In this document: positions 21,905 to 31,584 of the stretch, in pieces
Layout: the number at the start of each line of letters is the position of its first letter
Numbering within the stretch: position 1 is the stretch's first letter
NCBI GenBank assembly: GCA_015680685.1
Contig: MNCI01034933.1
Span: 35,557 to 99,556, forward strand
From: Gnetum montanum
Taxonomy: Eukaryota; Streptophyta; Gnetopsida; Gnetales; Gnetaceae
DNA length: 64,000 nucleotides
Reading direction: 5' to 3'
Translations under genes and position numbers: made by a program
Notes under the pieces: generated by a model
What the model was told of the DNA's origin: nothing
Database searches by the model: none
Seen by the model: the letters and a program-made list of their open reading frames with translations, nothing else

Positions 21905-23149
21905 TCACATTTTTACGTTGGGAGTAGAGTTAGCGGGTATGATTCTATATTCAACGTCCCCTTCGCTGATCACGTTGAATGGTAACTCAGCCCAAGGGAT
22001 GTCTGATGGAATAGTCCCCGCATCGATGTTTTCAGATGTTTCAGCATTTGGTGTGAGTTCCATGTTAGTTGTTGTTTCTAAGTGAGGAGGTGTATGTATA
22101 ATGCTAGGCCCGGGTATTTTTGTTTTGGGTGGATCTTCTTTTGCGTTTATAGGATTACCGCTTGCCGGTTATTGTTCATTTATGTTATGCTGTCTAGGCT
22201 CTTTGAGCTTAACTTCTGAGCCTTGGTCTGTGTCTATGTATGATGAGATGATGGGTGTAGTAGCCTCCCCGTGTATGATGATTTCACCACCTTCATAAGG
22301 TAGGTGAATCTCTTGGTGTAGAGGGGATGAGACTGCTTTCAGTTGGGCCAGTCAGGGCCTTCCTAATATTAGGTTGAATCTTGGCATCTCATCGATTACT
22401 ACGAATTTTGCGGATGTGGGGAATTGGTCCCCTACTATGAAGTCTAAGGTCACGGTGCCTTTGACTATCACGTGCGATCCGCTGAATGATTTCAAGCATG
22501 TGGTGGTAGTTGGTCTGATTTGCTCTGTTAGCCCGAGTTGTTCGATGATGGGATATGGGACTACGTTTGTGGTAGCTCCATCATCTACATGGACCCTATG
22601 TATCTGGAATTGGTTTACTCTTATTGTTATAAACATAGGGGCTGTTATTATCTCTCCTGTTTTCTTATTCACCTTGATGTTATCGTTGTGGAAACTGAAT
22701 GGTTTGGAGATTGACCCTTGGGGCAAGTACATTACCGCGTGAATGGAAGGTTCATTTGGAGGCAAATCCTCGCTTATTGGGATCGACATTAACATTCGCA
22801 CTAAAGCTTCGCGATGTGTTTGGGATGTTAAAACTAGGTCATATAAGCTCAGTGAAGTATTCTTTTGCTTGAGCGCTTGTGTGACCTGCGTTAGGGTTGT
22901 TTCTAGGTCTTTACTGTTGGGCGCGTGTTTATCGACAATGACTTGGTCCACTGGGCCCAATAGTTTTATTTCATGCATCATTAGTTTATCATTTGTTCTT
23001 GGAATTGTTGATTCGGGCGTATCATGTTTTCTGGATGATTCCCCCTCGTGACCTGTATTTGGTTGATCGTTAGGTTGTGTCATGGGTATCGCATTTAATG
23101 GAGTGGGTTTAGGAGGTCCTAAGGTTAGCCGTTGACGCTCCTTTTCCAA
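21905..23149 (-). pseudogene. Element 2 aspartic protease
   Basis: Would release Gag and Pol proteins from the polyprotein. The minus frame begins MEKERQRLTLGPPKPT; the protease core at about 22,350-22,650 has NQFQIHRVHVDDGATTNVV, where the catalytic triplet is DGA preceded by Asp rather than the usual D-S/T-G, then PYPIIEQLGL, and the flap and end motif MPRFNLILGRP. A TGA at 22,352-22,354 falls where a conserved Trp follows GRP in relatives; the same frame then continues (LAQLKAVSSPLHQEIHLPYE) with one more stop at 22,169 to a final TGA at 21,905-21,907. So the frame runs right up to the nested-gene block. Confidence 0.85.
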
Positions 23150-23224
23150 GCATTCGCGTGTAAGTCTATTTGCTAAGCGTTCTCATGTGTGATGTGGGGG
23201 CGCAGTTGGTTTTGAGGCCTCAGG

Positions 23225-23719
23225 TTACCTTGGGATTCGTACTACGTATGCAATTGGATGGGGTTGCAATTGGACAGTCGCCTGCGGTTGGGTGTTAGAC
23301 GGGCTAGGAACCTTGATGACATAGGGGCTTGGTTTATTTTGTGTCTGGGGATTAGAGGATTGGGGATCACTAGGACGTTTGGGTGTCCTAACGATGTATG
23401 GGGTTGGTTTGGGTAGGGGTTGGACCTCCGCTATTGCAACCACAGGTGGCACTCGGACTACGTAAGGGGTAGGCCGAGTAGGCGGGGTTGGTAGATTTGA
23501 GGTGGTAACGGTGGGAGGTATACGCACTACGTATGATTTTTCACATGTAGGGGTGTTAGAAGTCATTACGGTGGGGGGCACGCGGACAACATATGGCTGC
23601 TGCGGGGCGTATGATGATTGAGGCATGGATGTTAATGCAGTGGGAGGAATACGTACTACAAATGGCTTGTTAGGCGTTTGTTGTTCATAGTCAGAGTAGA
23701 CAGTGTTAATGCTAGGCAT
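23225..23719 (-). pseudogene. Element 2 linker with seven YVVRVPP-type peptides
   Basis: 164 residues, proline-rich, between zinc knuckle and protease. A short peptide recurs seven times at spacings of 16-30 residues: KPFVVRIPP, QPYVVRVPP, KSYVVRIPP, TPYVVRVPP, TPYIVRTPK, SPYVIKVPS and IAYVVRIPR. Element 1 has two relatives at the same place. No function is known to me for this repeat. Possibilities are protease cleavage sites or a Gag assembly or host-factor docking motif. Confidence 0.8.
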
Positions 23720-23733
23720 TTCAAGTTCATTAT

Positions 23734-24117
23734 CTAGGTAGATTGTGTTAATAATGTACGGTGCCTCTTGGTATTCAGAGGGTCTTTATACACACCCATA
23801 GCCTGGTTTTGCAGTTGGACCAGGTTGGCCTCATCAAAAGTGATTTGGCCTCCATCAATCATTCGTTGTATGTCTTGTTTCAGGGTGAAATAGTAATCCA
23901 TGCCATGCCCATTACGTTGGTGATGGTCACAGAAGCAGTCCATCCTGAAACTTTTGGGTACTGGGGGTTCATTCGGCGTTGCTAGGCTCAGGTTCTGAAC
24001 CAGTTGATAGAACCGGTCATGTCTTTGGATGGCTGTCGGGGACAACTGTTTATGTTTCCTTAATCCAGCCCTCAGGAGTTGATCCAATAGCTGGGATGGC
24101 TTCATAGGCAATGGCAT
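23734..24117 (-). pseudogene. Element 2 gag C-terminus with degenerate zinc knuckle
   Basis: The minus strand reads VPKSFRMDCFCDHHQRNGHGMDYYFTLK-type sequence at about 23,860-23,960, closely parallel to element 1 (VPKSFRLDHFCEYHQLCGHD). The final Cys of the C-x2-H-x4-H-x4-C motif is Tyr here. It ends upstream of the VP-rich linker in the same gag. It is separated from the capsid part by a stretch with stops (24,118-24,220). Confidence 0.8.
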
Positions 24118-24220
24118 ATATTGGGAGGGTTATTTCCTTTCAAAGTTTCTCGTACGGTTTGGTGTTGGGTTCTACGATGAGGAGGATTCTAGTGCAGTCA
24201 TGGAAGTAGGTTTAGTATAA

Positions 24221-24973
24221 TTAAGTAGGGGCCATCGACGGTTTGTTTTGTTGTACCACATTTGGTTGTTGCATTTCTGCTATTGCCGCTATAGTTGTTT
24301 TAGCCTTTTCTCTATCTTTCTTACTGTGTTGCTTTTTAAAGGCTAAGTACGTGGGATCGTGGCTATTTTGGGCCACCTCTTCTATATTTTTAATCTGTAC
24401 AAAAGCCTGATTAAGGTTACACACATTGAGATAATATAACTTGGATTTGAAAAATTCGTTAACATCCCCCTTTAGAATGGTGAGCAGATATGTCTGTGGG
24501 ATCGGCTCGTGTAGCTCATTAAGAGCAACGCTCCACCTCTGGATGAATTTTTGTACGGGTTTTAAAGGCGCTTGTTTGACTTGTATAAGGCTGTCAAGTG
24601 TCACTTCAGGTTTCAAGTTATACTTGAACCTGGTAACGAATTGATGTAACAATTCTTCCAAGGAAAATATCGAGTTTCTTGGCAAGCCCCAATACCAATC
24701 AAGTGCTCTCCCTGCAAGGGACATAGGGAACACTCACAAAATGGTGTGTGGCCATGCTTGAAGTAATGCACACTCTAGTCTAAATGTTATAAGGTGAGCA
24801 TTGGGGTCCATCTCCCTGTTATATTTAGTTAGCGTAGGCAATGACACGCCTTTGGGTAAGGTTAGGGGCGGAACGGAAGAGCTAATGGGGTCATCGTGGT
24901 AAAAGTCCACTACCTTCAACTCTCCGTTGGCATCTTTTTTGAGGTGTTTGACCTCATCAACTAGTTCCTGCAT
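24221..24973 (-). pseudogene. Element 2 gag capsid (Retrotrans_gag) domain
   Basis: Two frames joined by a stop near 24,734: SLPTLTKYNREMDPNAHL (24,790-24,850) and GRALDWYWGLPRNSIFSLEE, LLHQFVTRFKYNLKPEVTL, PLKPVQKFIQRWSVALNEL, ending in a basic tail with SKKDREKAKTT. This is the packaging capsid of plant gypsy elements. The order and spacing match element 1, about 70 percent similar by eye over the core. Confidence 0.88.
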
Positions 24974-25051
24974 TAGTTTTCTAGTGTCAGCCTAATCTTG
25001 AGTGCTAGGTGAGGTGGCAGCTTGGGGATGTGGTACATTGTACAGATTGGA

Positions 25052-26095
25052 TTATTGAATAGTAGGTTGGAAGGCCGAAAGCTGTGCGGTTGGCGGTTGT
25101 ACTTGTGGAATGTTCATAGCACGTGGTACTACGGGTGGCATGTTGTAAACGAGGGGTTGTTGTTGTTGTGGTTGCCCTTGAGGAATGTTGGCCAGTGAAA
25201 TCGTATGAGGTGGTATGTTGTAGTGAGGGGGTTGATGTGATTGAGCACCCATCGCTGCCCATTGCCTGGTCATGTTTTGTGTAGGAACCCCCTGTTGGGT
25301 TACAGCGGTGGAAGGGCCTCCGTGCATTTGGATGTAGGGGATATAGTGAGCAGACATGGATGCCAGTATCACATGTGGCATCCTGATCACTCTAGGTGGG
25401 AAGGTTGCTCCCGCGTTATTGTGAGGGGGTGGTACTTGCGAGGATGGCCCTGCGGCTACAGCAGGGATGATAGCGAGAGGGAGGGTATTGATTTGCGGAT
25501 CGCTTGGAGGAGGAGCATGAACAAGTGTGGATGTGTCTAGTGGAGGTATTTGCGCTTGGGTGAACCTGAGGGGTTGGAGGGACGTGATTTCCCCTATGCC
25601 TGGATGAAACGCGAGGTTGACATAGGTCTGTGGACTAAGCGTATGGTAGGAATCTTCATGTTCAGATTGGGCGGCGAACTCATCCTCCTCTTCTGGTTGA
25701 CGATTTACTACAAGCTGATCTAGCGACTGGCTCCTTTTTAGGAGGAGTTGTGTGATGAGCTCAGAGTAGGGATCTGGGATAAGGATGATATCGTACAGGG
25801 AAGGAATGAACTCTTGCCCTCCCCTGTAGAAAAGTTCATATTCCCTTTTAAATTCTATTTTAGCTCGGTCCATAGCTAGGCCGGCTTGTATTTTCATGCA
25901 TATGAAGTTGTACTAGTCTTGAGTTATGGTGTTGCGCGATGGGTTCCTCATTTGCAACCTAAGAGACCAACGGGGCCCCATTGTGGGTGATGCCATGGGT
26001 TGTTGGACGGCCATGGTGTTTACGAGGTTTGTGACTTGGGTGGTTGTGGCGGTGGTGTTTGCGGTGTTCATAATGATCAGTTGAGAGTGTGACAT
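25052..26095 (-). pseudogene. Element 2 gag N-terminal, Pro/Gln-rich part
   Basis: The start is taken at 26,095 (MSHSQLIIMNTANTTAT), the first Met after the leader and similar in position to element 1. A stop near 25,911 separates it from the main frame (MKIQAGLAMDRAKIEFKREY, YRGGQEFIPSLYDIILIPD), which continues as a low-complexity Pro/Gln/His-rich segment (GQPQQQQPLVYNMPP) to 25,052. No domain besides the gag N-terminus is seen. Confidence 0.75.
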
Positions 26096-26759
26096 GATGT
26101 AGAGATGTGAAGTAAGTGTGCTTAGTACAGCGTAAACCTACGTTGGTAGCGTACAGCATATACGCTTCAATGACCAGCATATAACGACAGCGTATACAAC
26201 GTATAGTGTCAGCATAGAGAATCTAGGACGTAAATGGTACAGCGTATACACTAGGCAGCGTATACAGCGTCAGCATGCAGCATAAAAAGGGTTGTAGCGT
26301 ACTGAGTGTAGCGTATGGACGGCAGCGTAAATGGGTTTACAGGATAGGATGTTCAGCGTAAACTTAGCGGTGGCGTATATAGCATAGACGGAGTCTTGTG
26401 TGCAACATAGACAAGGTCTACAGCGTAAAGTGGGCAGTGCGTATTCGGCAACGTAGACACTGGGGATTCTGTAGATAGAGTCGGCGTATGTTTGATAGTG
26501 TAGACGCTGGGAGACTTGTAGATGATGAGTTTTACACAGAGTAGCGTAGATGCTCAACAATGTAGACGCTGGATAGTTTGCAGGCAGTAAGTTTTAAACT
26601 ACACAGCGTAAACGCTAGGAGGTTTTCAGAAGGAATCGGCGTATGGTCGACAGCGTGGATGCTCAACAGCGTAGACTCTGAGAATTTTGTAGGTAAGGTT
26701 TACGTATACCCAAAAACGTAGACGTTGAGAGCTCTGAGGCATAGTAAGTTTTAGGCAGA
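26096..26759 (-). other. Element 2 5' leader, filled with GCGTA-words
   Basis: Between the primer site and gag. No gene is seen. AGCGTAnAC, CAGCGTATAC and GTAGACGCT words occur about every 15-25 nt on either strand, the same words as in U3 of the LTR and in the nested gene's leader and intron 1. Open frames here are translations of the repeat. Confidence 0.75.
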
Positions 26760-26776
26760 GGCCCTCCTTCTAGCGC
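26760..26776 (-). other. Primer-binding-site-position motif of element 2
   Basis: GGCCCTCCTTCTAGCGC (plus strand), identical over 17 nt to 2,722-2,738 in element 1; 7 nt from the LTR end. The minus strand starts TTGGCGCTAGAAGGAGGG, of the general TGG... form of a primer site complementary to a tRNA 3' CCA end. Confidence 0.65.
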
Positions 26777-26783
26777 CAATTTC

Positions 26784-28020
26784 TATACCGTCCGAAATCA
26801 TCGGTCTCCGGCTGGAAGGAAACAGAGACTTGGAGATATCCGGACACACACAGAAGATCCTACCTTCACCTGAGGGTGAGCTGGAATGAACGAAGGTAGA
26901 GTACCTTGAATGGTCCGCACGCAGATCAGGCAAGGATTTCCTCGAACATACACCGAAGTGCTATACGCTGGGTTATACGTAAACGACGTAACAGGCGTAA
27001 AACAACGCGTAAACAACGTAATTGATGCGAACAGAGCATAAACGTAAAAGAGCGTAAAAAAAATACACGCAACAATTAATGGAAACTGTAACAGATTTTG
27101 GGAAGAAAATGTGACAATGGAATTTCAAAATGAGATTTACAATGCACCAGTCTAACGCAGTTGTGGCTTTGACACAAGGTGGACGAATAGCCTCGGTGGA
27201 TGCAGGGAGGACTGATGACTGGTTCAAACTGTAGGCCCAATGTAGAGGCTATATGCTCATCGTATAGGGCTATCCAGCGTACAAGGCTCTCTGCTCCATT
27301 TCTCAGCGTCTCTGCTCTTTTGGTTCGCTCAAAATCTTTTTCAGCTGACCCCGATCTAGTGAAAAATTGGGGTTTTTATATAGGTTTAGGGTGACACGTG
27401 CCACGTTAACCGGGTGCGAAAGCATAAAATTTACAAGTGTATAACATGTTACATCTACTGGCGTATACGCTGGGCGTATACACTGTATCTGGTGAGCGTA
27501 GACTTTGGGCGTATACGCTGGGCATGGAGGGTGTATATGGTGGACGTGCTGGGCGTATACGCTGTGGATGCTTGGCGTATACACTGATGGTTGTTGTGCG
27601 TATACATCGGGCATATACGCTGATGGATGCTCTGTTCGTCTGAATTGCTGCCTTGTACCAATTTTTGCTCTGCAATGCGATTTGCATGTCGTATTCGGGG
27701 ATTGCATGCCGGGCGTATGCATCAGTCGTACAAGCTGGACGTACTTGTGGGGCGTGTACGCTGGTCATGCACATTGGGCGTATACGCTGAGAACTTGAGT
27801 GTATACGTTGTGAATGTGAACTTTGAGCGCATATGCTGGGCGTATACGCTGAGAATGTAGACTTGGGCGTATACGTTGAGAATGCATACTTAGTGAAAAT
27901 TAAGCATCTGATCTCCGAAGTTGCCATGTTTGATACCAGATGTGGCCGTGGTCGTCTGTGAGTTCCAGGGACCTGCTTCTTGTTGAAAAAGTACTAAGCT
28001 CAAAATTTTGTGGTGTTTCA
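26784..28020 (-). repeat. Element 2 5' LTR
   Basis: 1,237 bp, ends ...GTTTCA at 28,020 like the left LTR; the opposite end reads TATACCG where the left LTR has TGTACCG. The minus TATA box is at 27,374-27,382 (TATATAAAAACC). U3 (27,455-27,890) has at least five perfect GCGTATACGCTG words and many near-matches. The flank GTAAC at 28,021-28,025 is the right target duplication. Confidence 0.9.
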
Positions 28021-28025
28021 GTAAC

Positions 28026-28760
28026 CTTACTTCTTGAAGATTCATTTAGATGGGATGAACATTGTGCAGGCTCTTGTTCTTAGGAACAATATCCAAGTCC
28101 AGTTTTATCTTGTGGACTCCTTTCTTGTCCAAGAATCATTTGAAGGAACTCTTTCTGTTTAACCAACCTCTCATTCACAAGCTTTACATCTACAAATTCT
28201 TTCTTAGCCTACTCATAAGACAAGGTTAGCTTTACATTCTCAACCCTTAAGTATGAGATTTATTTTGTAAGATTAGAAATTGTTGTATTTAATAAGCAAA
28301 TTTCTTGAGCTTTTTCTTTTACCTTCTTGTTCAAATTTGTGCAAATATTTTGAAAATTCAAAAGTTCATTACATAATAAATCAGAACTCTCATCCTCATT
28401 AAGTTCATCATCTAAGGTATTAGCATCATCATTGGTGAGAGCCATGTAGACAAGGTGTGAATCCTTTGCATTGTCCTCCACCTTTTTCACTTTTCTCTTC
28501 ATCATCCCAACTTGAGTAGAAGTTGGTCTTTCTCATCTCTTCATCATTTCTATCCTTTTGTTGTAACCTATCACTACTAGAACATTTGAAGACCACATGG
28601 TCTCTTACACCACATATCAAGCATTTTATTAATGATGAATCAAAGTTAAAACTTGAAAATTTTTTACCTTTGAATTGATTCGATTTTATTTGATTGAAGC
28701 TCTTACTCATCTGCTCAATCACATTAGTTAGTGTTTGAATCTCACCCTTAAGGTTTGAGT
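28026..28760 (-). pseudogene. Copia (Sirevirus-like) gag with zinc knuckle
   Basis: The minus strand from about 28,760 reads MIEQMSKSFNQIKSN, then a perfect CCHC knuckle CLICGVRDHVVFKC (C-x2-C-x4-H-x4-C) at about 28,580-28,625, an acidic/basic tail and, after a shift near 28,505, HLVYMALTNDDANTLDDEL and a coiled-coil-like NLNKKVKEKAQEICLL. This order is typical of Sirevirus gag. It is cut at 28,025 by the element 2 insertion; the missing continuation would be left of 9,984. Confidence 0.78.
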
Positions 28761-29113
28761 TCTCTTTCTTGAGATAAAAGTATTTATCATTAAGAACTTT
28801 AATTTTATTTCATTAGCATGTAAAGTATCTTTTATCTCAATCCACAAATTTTGGAACTTCATGCAAAAAATCCCATACCTTTCTTCAAAAGAAAAATCAT
28901 TCACATAATCACAAATTTTGTCAACTTTACATGCATAGTCTTATTTATTTCTAAATGTAAAAAATGGAATGAGAGACTTACCTTTATAGTAGAACTGATA
29001 TATGAATTAAGCACACTAATTGATGAAGAATATTAGTCTCTTTGTCTAGATGTGTCCAATCTTGATAGCTCGTTCCATATTCACTCTTGAAGATTATGTA
29101 GAGTGCAAGAGTA

Positions 29114-29129
29114 CCAGGCTTTGATACCA
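29114..29129 (-). other. Copia primer-binding site (initiator-Met type)
   Basis: The minus strand reads TGGTATCAAAGCCTGG, one base from the TGGTATCAGAGCC site complementary to the 3' end of initiator tRNA-Met used by most plant copia elements. It directly abuts the LTR at about 29,131. Confidence 0.8.
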
Positions 29130-29130
29130 C

Positions 29131-30398
29131 TTAAGGATCATTGAACTTAGAAGGAGGGGGGATGAATAGGTTCCCCAAATAAAAATTTTTTAACATAAAG
29201 CATACATCAATTTTAATGTGGTTTCCCAACTTGGGTAGTTCACACTTATAGGGTAGTTCGCAAGCATATATCCCCACTTTGTTCCTTTCAGAATGTGATT
29301 TAAAGGGTTCACACCTTGTACAATCTTCAAGCCCCACTCTAGAGTGTTGTTCCACAACACCAACCACTCAATCCTACAAGGTCCCATCAGGCTTGGAATG
29401 TGATTTCCAATCTTCTATAGCCTTTACAATCTTGAGCTTTGCTTTGGAGTGTTATGTCATAACACCAAATACTCAATCTCGTAGGATCCCAACAAGCTCA
29501 AGAAAAATTCCTTCTCACAAGAAGCACATCAACCCCACAAGGCAACAAAGGAAAAAAATTACAAGGGATAATTGAAACTTAGTTTGTTAATCCCTGTACT
29601 TTGAGGTACAACACACTTTACAATGGAAAAATGATGATAAAATGAAGAGCAACAAAGATCACAATCATTAAAGAAATGATTGTACAATGATTACACATAA
29701 TCTTGAACATTTCCTAATGCATATGATGCATTCTTATAGTTTTCATGTTTTCAAATCTATCTTGGAACTCATGCAACAACTAGCCAACAGTCACTAACGG
29801 TCATGGAAGACATCTTCTTTGTGCTTAAGGTGTCTTTCTATTTTGGGAAGATGTCTTTGTCTAGGAAAGACATCTTGTTGTTGCTTAAGGTGTCTTTCTA
29901 TTTTGGGAAGATGTCTTTGTCTAGGAAAGACATCTTTCTAAATAGGGGAGATGTCTAATATTTCTGAGAGACATCATTTTGGGTCTTCTTCAATTTTGGT
30001 AAGACATTTACTATTTTTGAAAGACATCTTTGGAAAGATGTCTCTTCTATAGGGGCCAAAAATGAAATTGCTCATTTTGATGCTTAAAGCCTCAAGATGT
30101 CTTCAAAAAAGTCTCCATAGAGCTTATAACCTCCTAGACTCATCAAAATGAGTCAGAAACACTCTAAAACATGCCAAAATAGCCAAGAAACTTCCTCAAA
30201 AAAAGCAACATAAATAGACACATTTAGCTTGAAGTCTTCATATTTATCCATGCTCCCTTAAGTCCTTGTGATCTTGACTTTGTTTGTGAGTCCTTGAGTC
30301 CTTTAATCTTACTCTTGTAAACACAATAACCATACAAACATCCTTGTACTCCATTTTCCTTAATGTTTTGGCATACCAAAAGGTTAATAGTTTCTGCA
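29131..30398 (-). repeat. Sirevirus-like copia 5' LTR
   Basis: About 1.27 kb between the initiator-Met primer site and ...TTTCTGCA at 30,398; the right 690 bp repeats at 7,072-7,710. Its middle (29,810-30,050) contains many AAGACATCTTT/AGATGTCTTT words, including a local 47-bp direct duplication (29,881-29,930 repeats 29,828-29,880). It is flanked on the right by protease sequence of element b, so the copia element inserted into b. Confidence 0.78.
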
Positions 30399-30424
30399 TA
30401 TAACCACCTTTGAATCTTTGTATA

Positions 30425-30960
30425 TCTACACACTAACTACATGCTTGAAGTGATGTGCTCTTTATGGTCTATAGTTTCTGCACACAATGGAATCCTATGT
30501 CACTGTATGCAATGCATGGAACTCTCTTCTTCTTAATTTTGCTAAATTTATTTTCCTTGGAAATTTCCAGGAAGAGGTCTCTGATCCCCAACCATACATC
30601 TATAATTCTTAGCCATGCTCTTCCCATGATGATAGGGAAGTCCCCTTTACTGTTCTTCACAAGGATTACCAGGAACTCAGTAGGATATGATCACCCTTAA
30701 ATAGTGGTCATGATGTCTTCCACCAATCCCAAAGGAATAGTGATGGATTGGTTTGCTAGCTCCAGTATCATGTTGCTCTTTTTTAAGGGAGGCCAATTCC
30801 AAACATTGTACATTTCTTACAAAATCAAGTTAACTCTAGAACATGAGTCAAAAAGAGCCTTACATGGTTTATTTATAGTAATTTATAAATAGATAAGAGG
30901 ACTCCTAGGATCAGATCTCTTCATAGGAATATGGCTAGCCTTAATCCAATCTATGATTGA
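30425..30960 (-). pseudogene. Element b protease, decayed
   Basis: The minus strand shows a retroviral-type protease: ALFDSCSRVNLIL, with Cys in place of the catalytic-loop Gly (about 30,830-30,870), LELANQSITIPLG, and the end motif KGDFPIIMGRAWLRIIDV (about 30,590-30,650). It is interrupted by stops near 30,810 and 30,690. It continues from gag of b on the right and is cut by the copia LTR at 30,398. The best homologue in the window is the protease of element d. Confidence 0.7.
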
Positions 30961-31584
30961 ATGGATCAATGTAACAATGTGCACCTGGGGAGCACTTTGG
31001 TTCAAAGGTTTCTTGATAGACATTTCAGAGGAGGTAGTAACAAGATTAACAACCACATGTGTTTATGTAACTTTTGTGGGGTTGTTGGTTTTGAAGAATG
31101 ATCTTTTGCGAGGCTTGGATTTAGAATGAATTAACTAAGAAGCCAAATATAATTTTACTTTCCTCATAGCATTTCTCTATTATGGCTAGGTAAGCATCTC
31201 ACCCTGCATTGATGGAGTAGGTGGCAAAGGAGTTCAAGGTGGAGGTGCAAGAGTGGAAGAGTATTGAGGAGGATAGTAGGAAAATGAGGGCTTCTCCCTT
31301 GGCAAAGATGCTATGTAGTATTCAGAAGGATAATAGTGATGTGGAAAGGAAGTGTGACTGAAAGAGTTACATGGAAAGATGGGTTGCTAAATGTAAGACT
31401 CATATGGATTTAGATGGCGATAAGGTTACTGTTACCTTGGAGATGACATCTCCCATGATTGTGTGTGTTGTCATTATTAGTATTGTTCTTGAGGTTGAGA
31501 TGGTGCTCCACTCATATAGTAAGCTTGTTGGTGGAAGTGTTGCTGATAGTTGCCTTATGGATAAGCCAACCTCCTAGGTGCTTG
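30961..31584 (-). other. Element b gag-protease spacer
   Basis: Decayed linker between protease and gag of element b. Short minus frames are Pro/Tyr/His-rich as in the equivalent parts of elements c and d. No domain is recognised, and nothing is supported on the plus strand. Confidence 0.4.

Larger units (their letters stand above)
16227..21916 (-). other. Candidate pro-RT intron of element 2 (sense strand), hosting the antisense gene
   Basis: On the minus strand the protease frame can end at AAC, followed by GTAAAA (donor at 21,915-21,916), and the RT frame can start at 16,226 after TTTAAG. Both edges are phase 0, so removal of 5,690 nt would bring protease and RT, now in different frames, into one frame. 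Ogre elements are known to carry an intron at this position. The acceptor lacks a good pyrimidine tract, and GT/AG pairs are common by chance, so the exact sites are a proposal. Confidence 0.45.
9989..28020 (-). mobile_element. Element 2: complete 18-kb Tat/Ogre-like Ty3/gypsy retrotransposon
   Basis: Order on the minus strand: 5' LTR, primer site, leader, gag, zinc knuckle, VP-rich linker, aspartic protease, large insert with an antisense gene, RT, RNase H, second (archaeal-type) RNase H, integrase, 3' non-coding part, PPT, 3' LTR. Two RNase H domains in tandem are diagnostic of the Tat lineage; a long pro-RT spacer or intron is known from Ogre. The LTRs differ at about 17 positions in one 168-nt stretch compared by eye, so insertion is old. 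The RT-to-integrase part runs in one frame with eight point stops and no visible frameshift; gag-pro is broken more often. Confidence 0.9.
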
